Translations under genes and position numbers: made by a program
In this document: in pieces, positions 47,301 through 59,005 of the stretch
How the letters are laid out: the number at the start of each line of letters is the position of its first letter
Numbering within the stretch: position 1 is the stretch's first letter
Assembly: GCA_015680685.1 (NCBI GenBank)
Contig: MNCI01002172.1
Coordinates: forward strand, 35,389 to 99,388
Direction: 5' to 3'
DNA: 64,000 bases
Origin: Gnetum montanum
Taxonomy: Eukaryota; Streptophyta; Gnetopsida; Gnetales; Gnetaceae
Notes under the pieces: model-generated
Told to the model about the DNA's origin: nothing
What the model saw: the letters and a program-made list of their open reading frames with translations, nothing else
Databases searched by the model: none

Positions 47301-49700
47301 CAATTCTATTGCACGAGATAGGGGCTGTCGAAGACGTCGGATCCCTAATGATGAATGGGGCTAGAGGTGTTAACTGACGGGATCATGTGGCCTCGCCAAT
47401 AGGCAGTGCAAAGGTGGATGCCCATGGTGGGACTTTCAGGATGAAGGGTGGCTATGAGCTTGGACCAACCGTTGGTGGTGCTGTTGCACTACTCTGACAT
47501 ACACGATCAAAAATGGTTGGAAGTGTGGCCTAGGGTCATATTCAATGTCGATGGCATTGATTACATAACTGGCATTATTGGAATTGAGGGGATTTTTGTA
47601 GACATACATAGATTGATTTTCAGGGTGTACTGGGTTGCTTTCATCTAGCACCGACTTCCCCAGATCGATTAATCTTTGGATGTCATCCTGCAACCACAGA
47701 TAATAATCCGTGGTGTAACCACATAGTTGGTGGTAGTCACAAAACCTGTCTAGCCTAAAACCCCTAGGAACTAGAGGCTCATTGGGCAAGGCCAAAGAAG
47801 GATTCCTAATGAGCTCGCAGTAGCGTTGATGTCTTATGTTTGGTTCTTCCAACATCTGCTTGTGTTGGATGTATCCTGCTGCCAATAGTTTTTTCAAGAT
47901 TTCTAAAGGCTTGAGAGGTAGTGGGGTGTACTTTGAGTGGTCTTTGCACTCAAAGTTGGGTTTGGTCTATGTAGATGTCTCGGGAGTAGGTGTAGTAGGT
48001 TGCAGTGCTTGGCCCAATTTGGGCACAAGGTTAGCCACAGGTATGGCCGATTTCTTGTTATTCTTGCTACCACTACTGCTAGGTTTGGGCTTGGCCTCGA
48101 TTGCCACAATGGTCACTGTGGTTGTTAGAGCCTTACCTTTGTCCTTCTTTGCGAGGGTGCTCTTGTAAGTGATGTAGGCCGAGTCTTTGCTTGCCTCGGT
48201 CGCATCCTATATGCTCTTAGTTTGAGCAAAAGCTTGACTAAGAGAGCAAGGAGCAAGATAGTACAGTTTGGACTTGATGAAGTCGTTTACTACACCCTTA
48301 AAGATGGCCAGCAAGTCAGCCTCTGCAATGGGCTTATGAATTTCATTAAGGGTTGTGCTCCATCATTGAATGAATTTTTGGACTAGTTCTAGCAGGTCTT
48401 TTTTCACACTCATCAACAGATCCAGCGTGGTTTTTGGCCTCAATTTGTACTTGAAGCATGTCACGAACTAGGTCAGGAGCTCTTCCAAAGTTGAAATGGA
48501 TGAGCATGACAATGCACGATACCAGTCTAGGGCTTTCCCAGCTAGGGACATGGCGAATATGCGAATGATTGTATGCAACCATTGTTGCAATAGCAAAGAC
48601 TCAGACCTTAAAGTGACAAGATGCACGTTGGGATCTCCCTCCCCATCGTACTTCATGAAGTACGGGAGAGACATCCCAGAAGGTAACGTCAAAGTTGGGA
48701 TTACAAGGCTAAAGGGGTCATCCTAATAGAAGTCCATGACTTGTACCATGTCAGACCTAACAAATTTGAGGCATTTTATTTCCTTAGTGAGGGTTTGGAT
48801 GAGCTGAAACACTTAGTCTAGACCTAGCGATGTTGTGGATAGTTGAGGGACTGCAGTGGCAGCTCCCACATGTAGCATGGTGGTGGTGGCAGGCTGACTC
48901 ATCGGCAGTGTCGTCAGATCCACCCTCACTAAAGGTGATGCTTACGTTATCCACCACCTAGTGGGTGGTACTGTCGGAGCAATAACAGCAGGTTGAGCCA
49001 CCAGATAGACCGTTTGGATCATCGACGGGACAAACCATGGCCCTGTGCTACGATGTACCATTTGCGGGGTTGGGCAAAAGTAGTGAGACATCTGCGATGG
49101 TTGTAGAACAGATGATGAAGCGAACGGGGTCCACCATGTGGACGGGCCAGGGCCTGCCACAGTGGGTGGAATAAATGTGTACGTAGGAATTGGCATGGAA
49201 GTTATGTGTGGTTATGAAGTAGGTACAGTGTGAACATTCGATAGGGTATCTGTGATAGGCATATTATGCACTACAAGAATGTGCTGATAAATAGTTTGTA
49301 GGGGCATAGTTACTATGAACGCAATAGGGGAACAAGGATGATGATACACCAGGAATGTGGCATGGCTACCCATTTCCATTGTGATTGTAGGCTATTAAAG
49401 TGTAGGAGTGATGGCAAAGGGAGCAGTGACAGATAGTGGGTTGGCCCAGAAGGACTGGGTAGGTGGGACAGGAATGGGGTTGGCTTGACCTCCTTCATCA
49501 AATTGGGAATCAAGTTCCTCCTATCCATCATGAAAGGTGTTTTCCTAGTTGGACGTGGTGTCCTGTTGCTCCCTAAGCCTAGACAACTGGATTAATTGAT
49601 CCAGAAGCCTTTGATATGCTTGTGTTAAAGGTAATGAAATGCTAGGACCAGAACGAATTCCTTCCCATTGCAGTACGTGAACTCGAAGCTACATTTTTCT
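47301..49700 (-). pseudogene. Element K: gag
   Basis: The capsid part (48692-48468) contains LPYFMKYDGEGDPNVHLVTL and SLAGKALDWYRALSCSSIST, a good match to the retrotransposon gag domain (K/Y-F/Y-D-G-x-G-D-P then L-x-G-x-A-L-D-W). The nucleocapsid end (47897-47436) contains RFCDYHQLCGYTTDYYLWL. This resembles the C-x2-H-x3-G-H-x-T-x2-C knuckle of this lineage, with the final His and Cys replaced by Tyr. The N-terminal third (49200-48950) is Pro/Thr/Ser-rich. Several stops and frame changes separate these pieces. Confidence 0.75.
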
Positions 49701-50044
49701 TCGAGTTCATGTAAATCCAAGGGCAAATTAGCCTGCACCTTTGCACAAAGGAAATTGTAACACTCGTGTTGCTAGGCTAATCCCTCAGGTTCCTAGTTTT
49801 GGATTCTAAGAGATCAACATGCTTGCAACGTTGGATTCGACAATTGTTCGGCACCAGTAGTGCCTTGAACCGTGACGGGAACTTCAACATTGAAGGGGGC
49901 TTCCATGTTGAAGGCATTCGGTAGCGGTAGTTGAAAAAGCCATTGTTAAACAAGTAGTTATGCAAAAGGAAAGCACAAAAGCTATGCCAAAGAGTGCAAA
50001 CGAACAGGAAAATTGGAAGAAATAGTGAAAAAAAATCTTTACGT
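49701..50044 (-). other. Leader of element K, no gene seen
   Basis: Lies between the repeated leader and gag. Short open frames (for example 50109-49777) have no family resemblance; they look like chance frames. Confidence 0.4.
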
Positions 50045-50760
50045 CTTGCCAGATTCTGGAGGAACTGTTGGGGTGACTGACCTGCACCACACAACATGCA
50101 AACAAACACAATAGGGTGTCACATTTATGTCTGTGTGAGCTAAGGTGCAGAGTGCATGCAGGACTACTGTGAAAAGGGAAGGCGAGTTAACTAGCCATCA
50201 GAGGTTTTATGTCTCGTAGGGCTCCTGAGGAACCGTCAAGGCAACTGACCTACACCGCACGATGCTTAAACAACCACAAATGGGTGTCAAGTCTATGCTA
50301 ATGTGTATCGGGGTGTAGAGGGCTTACGAGACTACCGTAAGACAAGAAAGATAACAAGAAGGCTTTGTCTCTTGTAGGATCCTCGAAGGACCATTGAAGT
50401 GATTGGTCTGTACCACACAAGATGGGGTACAGAACGCATGCAAGACAACCATAAGACGGGCAAGCTAACTAGCGATCAAAAAGGCTTTGCATCTTGCAAG
50501 ATCCCTGAGCGATCGTCAAAGTGACTGGTTTATACCACATGAGATGGGGTACAGAATGCATGCGAGACAACCAGAAAAGAGCTAGTTACCTAGCAATCGG
50601 AGGCCTTGTGTTTTGAAGGGCTCTCGAGGAACCATCGAGGCGACCGATCTACACCGCACAAAGCACAAACAACTGCAGGAGGGTTTCACGTTTACACTTA
50701 TGTGTATTAGGGTACAGAAGACTCACAAAACTACCGTGACACATGGAAAAGGCACCAAAA
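50045..50760 (-). repeat. Five-copy tandem repeat in the leader of element K
   Basis: Units carry the string 'gaggaaccgtcgaggcgactgacctacacc' in variant form. The string ends at 50088, 50256, 50414, 50536 and 50655, giving periods of about 168, 158, 122 and 119 bp. The rest of a unit is 'gggtacagaacgcatgcgagacaacc..' and 'aactagcgatcagaaggcttt'. Longer units contain an extra 'ggtgtcacgtctatgctaatgtgtatcgg' segment. The array sits between the PBS and gag. Confidence 0.85.
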
Positions 50761-50779
50761 GGCCCTCCTTCTAGTGCCA
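50761..50779 (-). other. Probable primer-binding site of element K
   Basis: On the minus strand TGGCACTAGAAGGAGGGCC, six bases inside the putative LTR end at 50786. It differs from the tRNA-Asp-type sites of the other elements. I did not assign the tRNA with certainty; tRNA-Arg is a possibility from memory of Tat-like elements. Confidence 0.5.
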
Positions 50780-50785
50780 GAAAAC

Positions 50786-52000
50786 TGTAACAACCGAAAA
50801 TATCGATGGTTGGAAAACACCGGGGGGTCGATGGGCATGATAGTTTCGACCCTGTACCTACAGGAGGGCCGTGCTGGGTGTGTGCAGATATGGAGCACCC
50901 TGAATGGTCTGGTCAATCAGATAGGGACTTACGTCGACGTCTATATAGCCTTTCGCAACATGTACTTTTGAGATTGAACAGAAATGCAAAATAATGCTTG
51001 AAAGTAAATAAAGCAGAAAAATGCGACAACAATGCGAAGTAATGATTTGAAAGTAAATAAAATAGAAAAAATAATGCAAACGAGATAACAAGAAAGAAAT
51101 AAAATAAAGTATAGTTAGAAACATGCACTGCTCCGAAGCTATAGACTTGCTCTGTTGAGATGGATATAGTTAGTTGCACAGCGTGATGAAGTGCAAAGAT
51201 CCCAAGAGTAACCAGGGTGTATAGAGAATAGAACAGGTGGTACGCTTGGGGGGGGGGGGCCTTGAGTGCTAACAATACAGGGGTTCTACCAAGGTGGTAG
51301 AAAGGGTATAGAACAAAATATTAGCTGGGCACGCTAACTGTTTGTAGTGTCAAATAGACAGCTTACAATATTGTTGCAATGTGCTAGGGAGAGAGCTTGA
51401 ATGCCAGAGAAAAAAAAGAGTATGAGACTTAGCAAAAATTGGACCTCTTTTGAATGCTATTTTCCAGAAAATTCCAAACCCTTTGAAGCCGTTTCGTTCA
51501 AAATTTTCCAAACTCTTTTAATGTTGTTTTGTTCAAAAAATTTTGGACTATTTTGAATGTTATTTCTTGGGGTATTTATAGGGCCAAAGGGTGTGCGTTG
51601 ACCTTCTGGTTCCACACATGTCATATATGATCATTGGACCTACAAGACCATTGTAATGCAAGCTTTCTATGCTCTAACTGTAAACTTGCCACGTCGTAAT
51701 TACGCCATCAACATCTGGAGACATGTGCCAATGGTCCAATTAGGTGAAGTGCATTGATGTCACACAACCACCCGCATGCCTTGCTGTGCTTTTTAGCGTA
51801 GCATGCTTGGCATAGCATCTCGTTGTTCATTTTGCTATATGTGTGATGGATGCTTGTTATGCTATGCTACTCTACATAGCGTAGCGTAGCGTAGCAACTA
51901 GCCTTAGTCACGAAAGCTTTACCGATTTTATCAACTTTGCTTTCTGCAATGCATGTCTCGTGAACTTTGTTGTTTCCACCCTTCAAGCCGCCTTTTGTCT
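50786..52000 (-). repeat. LTR of element K, outer edge uncertain
   Basis: Starts TGTAACAACCG at 50786 next to the PBS. A minus-strand TATA box (TATAAATA, 51573-51580) marks the promoter, and a run of 12 G lies at 51248-51259. The outer edge is not clear; it probably falls between 51800 and 52250. A candidate is the 'tttcca|cccttcaag' step near 51980. From 51780 to 52240 the sequence is full of 'gcatagcgtagc' words, for example 'catagcgtagcgtagcgtagc' at 51878-51898. This LTR is not related to the TGATGAG family. Confidence 0.6.
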
Positions 52001-52289
52001 CTTCCATAGGATTGCTACACCTCGCTGCACCTTGTAGCTCAATGTAGCATAGTAGCAAACATGGTCCATCGCTTCCTAGTGGACAGGAACATTGGTGAAG
52101 GATTTGAAATTGAGCATGGGGAACTATCGGTGAAGCTATTGCCATGCTACGCTACGTTATGTGGCATAGTGTAGCATGGCGCTTCATTCTGCAACTGTCT
52201 TCCGAAGCTTGCTACACTACATGGCAAGGCATAGCGTAGCGTATCAGACTTCATGACTTTCAAAACTTTCCAAACTATTCTTGGAGCAC

Positions 52290-53400
52290 CCAGAATGCTA
52301 CTGCCAACTCTATGCCATTTCTGACCAGGTTGTCGACCAGGCGGGCTACTTAGGTGGACAAGTAGGATGAGCTGTAGAGCCTGTTTACACCTAAAGTAGA
52401 AAATTTTCTGAACTAGCTGGCCTAGACTCAGAGTGTTCTCCTCCTGATGAACTGTCGTAGTGCTTGCATGGATTGCAAGGCCTGGTGAAGCTAGAATGAC
52501 CTCACATTTTTTGAGGTGTCTCACTTTGGATACCGCAAAGTTAAGAATCCTACTTGTTCTGATGCCAAAAACACATTTCTTAGGATTTAGCCTACGCTCA
52601 TGTTTTAGGTAACATTCAAGCAATAATTCTAAGTCATTTGTGTGGTTGTGGTCCATCTTAGATTTAACTACTATATCATCCATGTAGTCATTAAGAAAAC
52701 TTAGCATGTAATCACTAAATATTATGTCATTACTCATTGGCATGCTGCTCCTACATTCTTTAGTCCAAAAGGCATCATTATGTAGCAAAATTTACCTAAG
52801 TTGTTATAAAGGTTATACTGAGCTAGTGTTGAAGGTTGATCCTAATCTAGTTGTAGCCTGAGAACTCATCCATGAAGGACAACAAGGCATGTCTAGCCAT
52901 GGTATTGATTAGTTCATCAATACTAGGCAACGGGAAGTTGTCTTTCATGGTTTCCTTGTTTAGGTCCTAGAAGTCTATGCAAATGCATATACTTCCATTT
53001 TCTTAGGCACAACTATGATGTTGGATATCCAATCTGCATAGTCAATAGCCTAGATGAAACTAGATTTATAAAGCTTGGTGATCTCATCATAGACTACCAA
53101 TGCCACCTCAAGTATAACCTTGTGCACTTCCTATTTAACTGGTTTGATGTAGGGATTAAGGATGACATTGTGCTAGACTAGCCAAGGATTTAGGCCCAAC
53201 ATATCCTTATATCACCATGAAAATGCTTGAATATTATCATTAACCACTCTAGGGATGTCTTGAGCATGCTAACGTTCTAGCAAGAAACTTAGTTTTAGTG
53301 TTCTTGCTTTACCATTGTGAGGTGTCATAGGCATCTTGAGAAGGGGATCCTCTATGATGTCCCCTGCCTCTAGTTGAGATCCTCAACTAGATGGTTGGGC
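52290..53400 (-). pseudogene. Element L: reverse transcriptase (Tat-like)
   Basis: Read from 53340 downward: a linker of the form AFSWxYKDMLGLNPWLV and LNPYIKPVK; then DLNKETMKDNFPLPSIDELI and LLSFMDEFSGYN (first catalytic Asp); then CYIMMPFGLKNVGA near 52780; then YMDDIVVKS (both Asp intact) near 52685-52660, and KHERRLNPKKCVFGI near 52600. The connection region to about 52300 is frameshifted (the 213-codon open frame 52788-52147 reads partly out of frame). RNase H and integrase are missing. The relative RT-LTR-PBS-gag order with K suggests two elements sharing one LTR. Confidence 0.8.
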
Positions 53401-55640
53401 CAATCTAGTGGTGCTTCTATGTAGGCTATGTATTTTTGGTAGTCTGTGGGATTGAGGTACAGGCAATGAGGGTTAGTGCATGGCTTGATGTCACTGTAAG
53501 ACCCCATGAGGACTAAGGGTAAGAAGGTCTACTTATGCATAGCCATGTTGTGTTCCCACAAAATAGACTAGAAAAATGTCAAGTGGCACCTATTTTAACA
53601 AAGTTAATATGCAAAAATGGGAAAAGAAATGTAATGAAGTTTTCTTAAGTATGCATTCAAATTGTTATGGAAGGTAAACATTTTTGTGCCAATTTTGGGC
53701 CTTAGTAGGCCATATGTATGCTTGTTTTAGGTCTTAGTAGATTTTGGATGCATCAAACATGCCATTCTAGGAAGGGCTGACCATGCTTGAGGAGTGGAAT
53801 TAACTTGGGCATTTTTAGGGTAGTGAAAACTCACAATTTTGGGCTAAGTATGGTTTACTATGCTCTCAACCAACTATGCTTTCCATTGGGTGTTTGGTGG
53901 CAAATGTAGTCCTAGGTTGGTGGACCATTAAATAACCCTAGGGGATATATAGACATGATTTTACCATGGTAACATATAGTTTTTTTCCATTTCATCATGA
54001 TGTTAAGACCATAGTCTTGTTGTTGCTTTGGCTGTCATCATCAATGAAGAGCGTAGTTGGGGAAAAGATGATGTGCCAGAGTGAACGCCTCCATGCAAGG
54101 TTGGTGAAAGTTACCAAGGGAGATAGAGCACTGAACCGCTTGTCATAGGTACATGTGGAGGAGAGGAGGTCGTTGGCATCAGCCAGGTACACCAACTAGA
54201 CTCTCCCCCTTGGCTCATTTTCTATTTCATTTCTCTACTTTTTTGAATTGAGGACTTACGAGTGTAGTCCCATGTGCTACCTTGTGCATCCTACCATCCC
54301 AGTGGATGTCGCGGCTATGCATCGTCCATGGTGCGATGTGGTGGTGGGGAGGGTGTTCTATGGCAAGGAGGTTCTTTATCCTTTTTTCTTAGGTCTTGAG
54401 GGATGTGCATAGGGTTTCATGCACTAAGGAAAACTTGTGGAGTTTGGGGGCAGTGCATCACATTTTGTGGCATAGCTGTGAGGACCATGGCCACCGCTAT
54501 GTAGCATGATGTAGTTACAAGGGGCTATGGCTATGATTGCATACTATTGTTTCTTCTTGTTTATCTGTTGTCTATTTCTTGGTAGAATTATGTGGGGTTA
54601 TGTCTATATGGGGGCTTAGGGCCGTGTAAGGGTTTGACACACATAGGGTTTTATGGCCACATGGCTTTTAAGGGTCACCGTTGACATGGGCGTTGAAGTT
54701 TTGCATGGTGAGGGGGTTTTGGCATTGCACATTGTGCATCACAACATGGCTGAAGGGGTTTTTGCACTATTAGGAAGGGTTTTTCTTGCTAAATTTTTTT
54801 GTTCTATTTTTTTCTCTAGGTAGGAGGGTTAGGACCCTATGCATTATGCACCATAGCATGGCCATGGAAATCAGGGGTGCCATTATGCTCCATGGCATAG
54901 CCGTAGGGATATGGATATGACTAGCATTAGGGCATGTGCTATTATTTTTTTGTTTTGTTTTTCTTTCTTGGTAGGGGTGGGGTTGGGCACAGTCTACCAT
55001 GATAGCAAAAAGGTAGGATGAGCCCTAGTCAGGAGTGATGGATTTGGTACATCGAGAGACTATGCTCTCCATGGTTGTGGGGCTACACTGTCTACGCCTT
55101 GAGTGTGTAGTCCACTAAGTGTTTGCTAGAATGCCTATTTTGTAAAGTGTTTACCAAAATGTCTATTTTTATAGGACTACGCTCTTTGCTAAGGTAGTCC
55201 AAAGTTAGTAAAAATTTTTCCATTTTTGGGACAATGCTTTCCACTAAGATAGTCTAGAGTTAGTGAAAATTTTGTTCACTATGCATAGTGCTAAACTTGG
55301 AAAATGTAGCGCTAAGCTTGTAAAAATGTGCTAAACCCTAATGAGTGCCAGGTGTGTCGAATGAGTTAAGATATGTCCTACACCCATTGGGCCTTAGGGT
55401 GTATTGCCAAAATTTCCTTTTCATTAATTTATGCTAATAATTTCTAATGTGTATGTCAAACCTTTGCATCTATGCATGCATACTAATCCTTTGCCTATTG
55501 CTTAGTGATTGCATTGTATTGTTGAAGCTTGTTTTAATAGTGATTGACCTTGTGAACATCCTATGTTGCATGAGTAAACCTATTCCCAACATGCCTATGC
55601 CAAACATGCAAGTGAATCATCAGGTGGTGTGGTTTTAGCT
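53401..55640. other. Region upstream of J2, no gene recognised
   Basis: Moderately G/T-rich, with repeated words such as 'ggtaggggtgggg' and 'atggggcattgtgcatcac', and a faint relative of the J1 tail repeat ('gggccttagtaggcc', 53695-53740). Near 54780-54870 and 54900-54990 there are related segments ('ttttttctctaggtaggagggttag' and 'ttttctttcttggtaggggtggggttgg'). Short frames of 60-76 codons look like chance. It may be the 5' or promoter side of J2. Confidence 0.4.
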
Positions 55641-57456
55641 AGGAGCTTAGGAGTTCCTAGAATACCTATTATAGTAGTTTAGTATGATCATGTGGTCACA
55701 CTTGGTAGTTGAGGCTACTAGTACTATCATGAGATGCTACTACCCAGGGCTAACCAGAGCATCCTGAAGTTCATCTTAGATGAGTTCATTTCTAACATTG
55801 ATGGGGCAGGAGGCTTAGGAAGAGGTCCTACGAGCATTCAGTAGTTATCCATAGTATGGCACATGATGGGGTTTGGTTGTTATAACAAGAATAACATCAT
55901 TTTTATCATGTAATGTTTGCATACTCTGTAACAAAACCCACCTGGAACTACTTGTTGCATTGGAGGGTAAGTGCTTATATGGCTTATTGCATGTTTTTTT
56001 TGTGCTACTTGCTCATTAAATTGATAATGGTTGCATGCTTGATTACTAGATTTAGAGTTGATGAGGATGGCTTGCATGATGATGTGGATGCTCTAGCCTT
56101 AACCTACATTGCCTTGGAGGTATTCTCATCATCCACAAATGTTTGAGTAGCTATGATTGAGTAGGTGGAGCATGATCTAGAGGCCTACATTTCCTAATAC
56201 CTAAAGGCATATAAGCAATGCAAGACCCACATCTAGTTGGATGAGGAGTAGGTGGCTGGTGAGATTAACATTGAGGATGTGTTTGCAACACCACCCCCAT
56301 CTCACATCCCATTCTACCACATGCGTATTCAAATTTCTTGCCAAGTGCTTATGTACACCTTTTAGTTTTCCATGCATGTTGGAGTGCTAACATTCTTTTA
56401 CTTTTTATTGTAGTGGTTGTGCCTTAGCCAAGGTGACAGTGATCACCATGAGTCACACGAAAGCCACACTCATCATGAAATATGACAATATAGAGGGTGT
56501 GCAATAGTGGCTATTCCACAAAGTACTAGATGCATTAATGGCTTAGCTCATGCATGTCGGGTTAATGGACTGATTCTTGGTACTTAGCCCAAGTATCTTG
56601 GTGGTCAAAATGGTTAGCATCATTGAATCCTTTAGCAGTGATGTCAAGTAGTTTGTCACCTGGGTGCATCGTGTGATGGTAGTGTTCGACCTTAGTGAAG
56701 CCTTCTTTGCTAATCTCTTTGGAATCCTTGTTGATAGCCTAATGATTGTCAATAAGGCCAACAAGGAGGTGGATTATAGAGAGGATATTAAGGTCTAGTT
56801 AGGGACCACTCAATCTCATAAAGGCATATCAATCAAATATGTGCAGGTGCCTGAGGTGCAAGAGCTCTACCCTCTATTTTGCACTTATGCTTTTCTGAAG
56901 TTGCTCTTCCAAGGAAATATCCTAGGGGTGAAATAGGAATGGGTGATAAAGGAGGTGTTTCTAGATGGTACAAGGTTCAACTAGGTAGTGTACATAGCCA
57001 TTGGCCTACATGTAAATATTTCTAGTCTTTGATTCAACCTCCAGCATTTCACATTCTTTGCAGGATACTTACGAAGGTTTGTAGAGCTTTTAGTCATGCA
57101 AGATGATGGATAATGGGTGGTGTAGGATTGTGAGTAGCTATCTTGGTCTTGGGTCAAACATATATTTTTGACCACATGCATGTAGAACACTCCAGAGGGG
57201 ATCGATGAGTCATTATTAGTAATGACCAAGGATCTCATGGAACATTCACATTATTCATGCCATGGTACAAGAAAGGGTCCTCTAGCTGGCACTAGGAATG
57301 TGAGAAAGGTAGATTACTACATAGTAGAGATGGTGGGGGAATCTAAGGAAGAGATCAAGAGGTTGCATTTTCAAGCGGAAGCTACCCTTGAGATCAGGAA
57401 GCCAAGTAGTAAAAGGATCCACATCAAGCTACAAAGATTGCAAGCAGATGTTGTAG
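55640..57456 (+). pseudogene. J2: second copy of the J gene family, 5' part
   Basis: Co-linear with J1 and diverged. 'agagcatcctgaagttcatctt' (55758) pairs with 'gaggcatcctgagatatttta' (41988). FRVDEDGLHDDVDALALTYIAL (56050-56115) pairs with FYIDDDRVHDQPGLLAIVQLAL. The segment around 56860-56970 (LYPLFCTYAFLKLLF, EWVIKEVFLDGTRFN) pairs with IYLVFRASAFPQLL and AWVMREVMEEGACYN. MTKDLMEHSHYSC.. (57222-57461) is the last open piece before an intron. Stops are frequent. J2 is useful mainly for showing which parts of J1 are conserved. Product unknown. Confidence 0.5.
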
Positions 57457-57583
57457 GTTAGTATATGCAACTTTTTAGATGCCTTAGTTACATTCATATA
57501 TTATTATTATTATTATTATTATTTTCTTTTATGTGATACTATTAATTAGCTAATGATGTGCTATATATGTGTGTTAACTACAG
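57457..57583 (+). other. J2 intron with a (TTA)n microsatellite
   Basis: Donor 'gtag|gttagt' at 57457, acceptor 'gttaactacag' ending 57583. It contains eight TTA units at about 57500-57523. The donor could also be at 57453. Confidence 0.4.
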
Positions 57584-58150
57584 AAAAAGAAGAGAGGGCT
57601 ATAAGAGCAGTAGCTAAGGCAGCATCGAAGAAAGCACCTCCTTAGGTTGAGGAGGAAGTAGCTCATGGGGATGAGCTTCACAAGCTGGTAGAGGCCCTCT
57701 ATTAGTTGGAAGAGGAGGGGTTGCTCCACCTAATGGGGATGAATTTAACACTTTTTTTAATGGTATGTAGCTAGGTGAGCCCCTGCACTCATGCTTGAGG
57801 GCTTGCTAGGTAATCAACTTGCAGTGCCATCTATCTTCCCTTGTTTGCTTTGGTATCTTTAGCTATTATTCAATATGCTAATTGCATCATTGTATTATAG
57901 CATCAAATATTCCTACAAGTCATATCACATCTACCTACAACATGGATCCATGGGTAGATATGTTAGATAAATTTTCCTTCATGGAAGGCTTTGTTGAGGA
58001 CATGGTGGACCACTTGCAACAAGTGGACCTAGAGCTAGGTATGAGTGTAATGTTATTTCACTTTATGATATCTTATTTATTTATTAAATGCTTAATTTTT
58101 TATTGATATGGATTGATTGTTGTATGCCTATAGGTCCTAAGCTACAGTGG
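57584..58150 (+). pseudogene. J2: 3' exons, interrupted by LTR B
   Basis: Exon 57584 to about 57770 is Glu/Ala-rich (KEERAIRAVAKAASKKAPP with a stop). An intron ends 57900, and the exon 57901-58038 encodes MDPWVDMLDKFSFMEGFVEDM and VDLELG. A phase-1 intron 58039-58133 (GTATGA..CCTATAG) matches J1 intron b. Only 17 bp of the next exon remain before the LTR that starts at 58151, so element B inserted in or next to this exon. Confidence 0.55.
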
Positions 58151-58971
58151 TGATGAGTGGTGAGGTACCCGTACACAAAACTTAGTTCTCACGCATGATC
58201 CGATCGAACTCCAAGGACTAAGTTCTTATGCACTGAATGGAACACTTAAGGTTAATCAATCGCTCTCTTCCCAAACTTAGTTGTATTTTTATGGTTGTAT
58301 GGTTAAGTAAGTTTGAGGTATGTGATTTTAATTTCTTTTATCTTTTTAATTGCTATGCTAGTAGGAGAAAGGGTGAAGAGACTAAGTAACTAACTTTCAC
58401 TAACTAAGCTCTAATCATCCTAGCATCAGTATTTGTTCCCACTTGCCATACACACCCTCAACTAGTGCAACACTACTAGGATTACCAAATGCTATTCGTT
58501 ACTGGGTTGCCAAGCATAGCGCACGTGCTCGAAGCGGTCGTACTGAATGCACTAAACTAGGAGAGTTGAGGGTTGAAAGAGATTTAATTATCTAAGAAAT
58601 CATTTAAACATTCAATAGTAATTAAGTCCTATTTAGCTTAGTCCATGTACTGTAAGGTTTATTAGAAAGTTTTCCTTTATTTCTTTACACCAATGTGTGC
58701 TCAGGTACAATTTTCTTGAATAAACATCCATTCACTTTGAGACTCCTACTGCAAGCACATGGAAATTATTCTATCTCTTGAATGGTAAAATTGCCAGAGT
58801 TTAGCTAAGGGTCTAGATCTAGATGAAGAAACAAAGGAAAGCTGCCTCTTATTTATAGAATTGGTGATAGGCTGTGATATCATGTACATGATATTGTAGG
58901 GGCTGACACAATATCGCGAACACGATATCGTGTACGTGATATCGCGACCGATGCGATATCGTGACTCATCA
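58151..58971 (-). repeat. 3' LTR of element B
   Basis: This 821-bp LTR is the best delimited in the window: TGATGAGTGG at 58151 and GACTCATCA ending 58971, with the 9-base ends TGATGAGT/ACTCATCA as inverted repeats. It has a minus-strand TATA box (58851-58858). The palindrome array includes ATATCATGTACATGATAT (58877-58894) and CACGATATCGTG (58921-58932). The shared core is 'aggattaccaaatgctattcg..gcgcacgtgctcgaag'. The interior continues to the right on the minus strand, so the 5' LTR is beyond the window. Confidence 0.9.
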
Positions 58972-59005
58972 TACCCCCATGACTGAATGAAAACTCGTCC
59001 TCGAG
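58972..59005 (-). other. Polypurine tract and CTCGAG block of element B
   Basis: On the minus strand CTCGAGGACGAG (58994-59005), then 'ttttcattcagtcatgggggta' directly before the LTR start. The same block precedes LTRs E (34070-34104), D (29205-29240) and F (11825-11857), so it is the plus-strand primer region of the family. Confidence 0.75.

Noticed and set aside
58146-58155. Target-site duplication of element B
   Set aside because: The left flank is 'agtgg', but the right flank is outside the window, so it cannot be tested.
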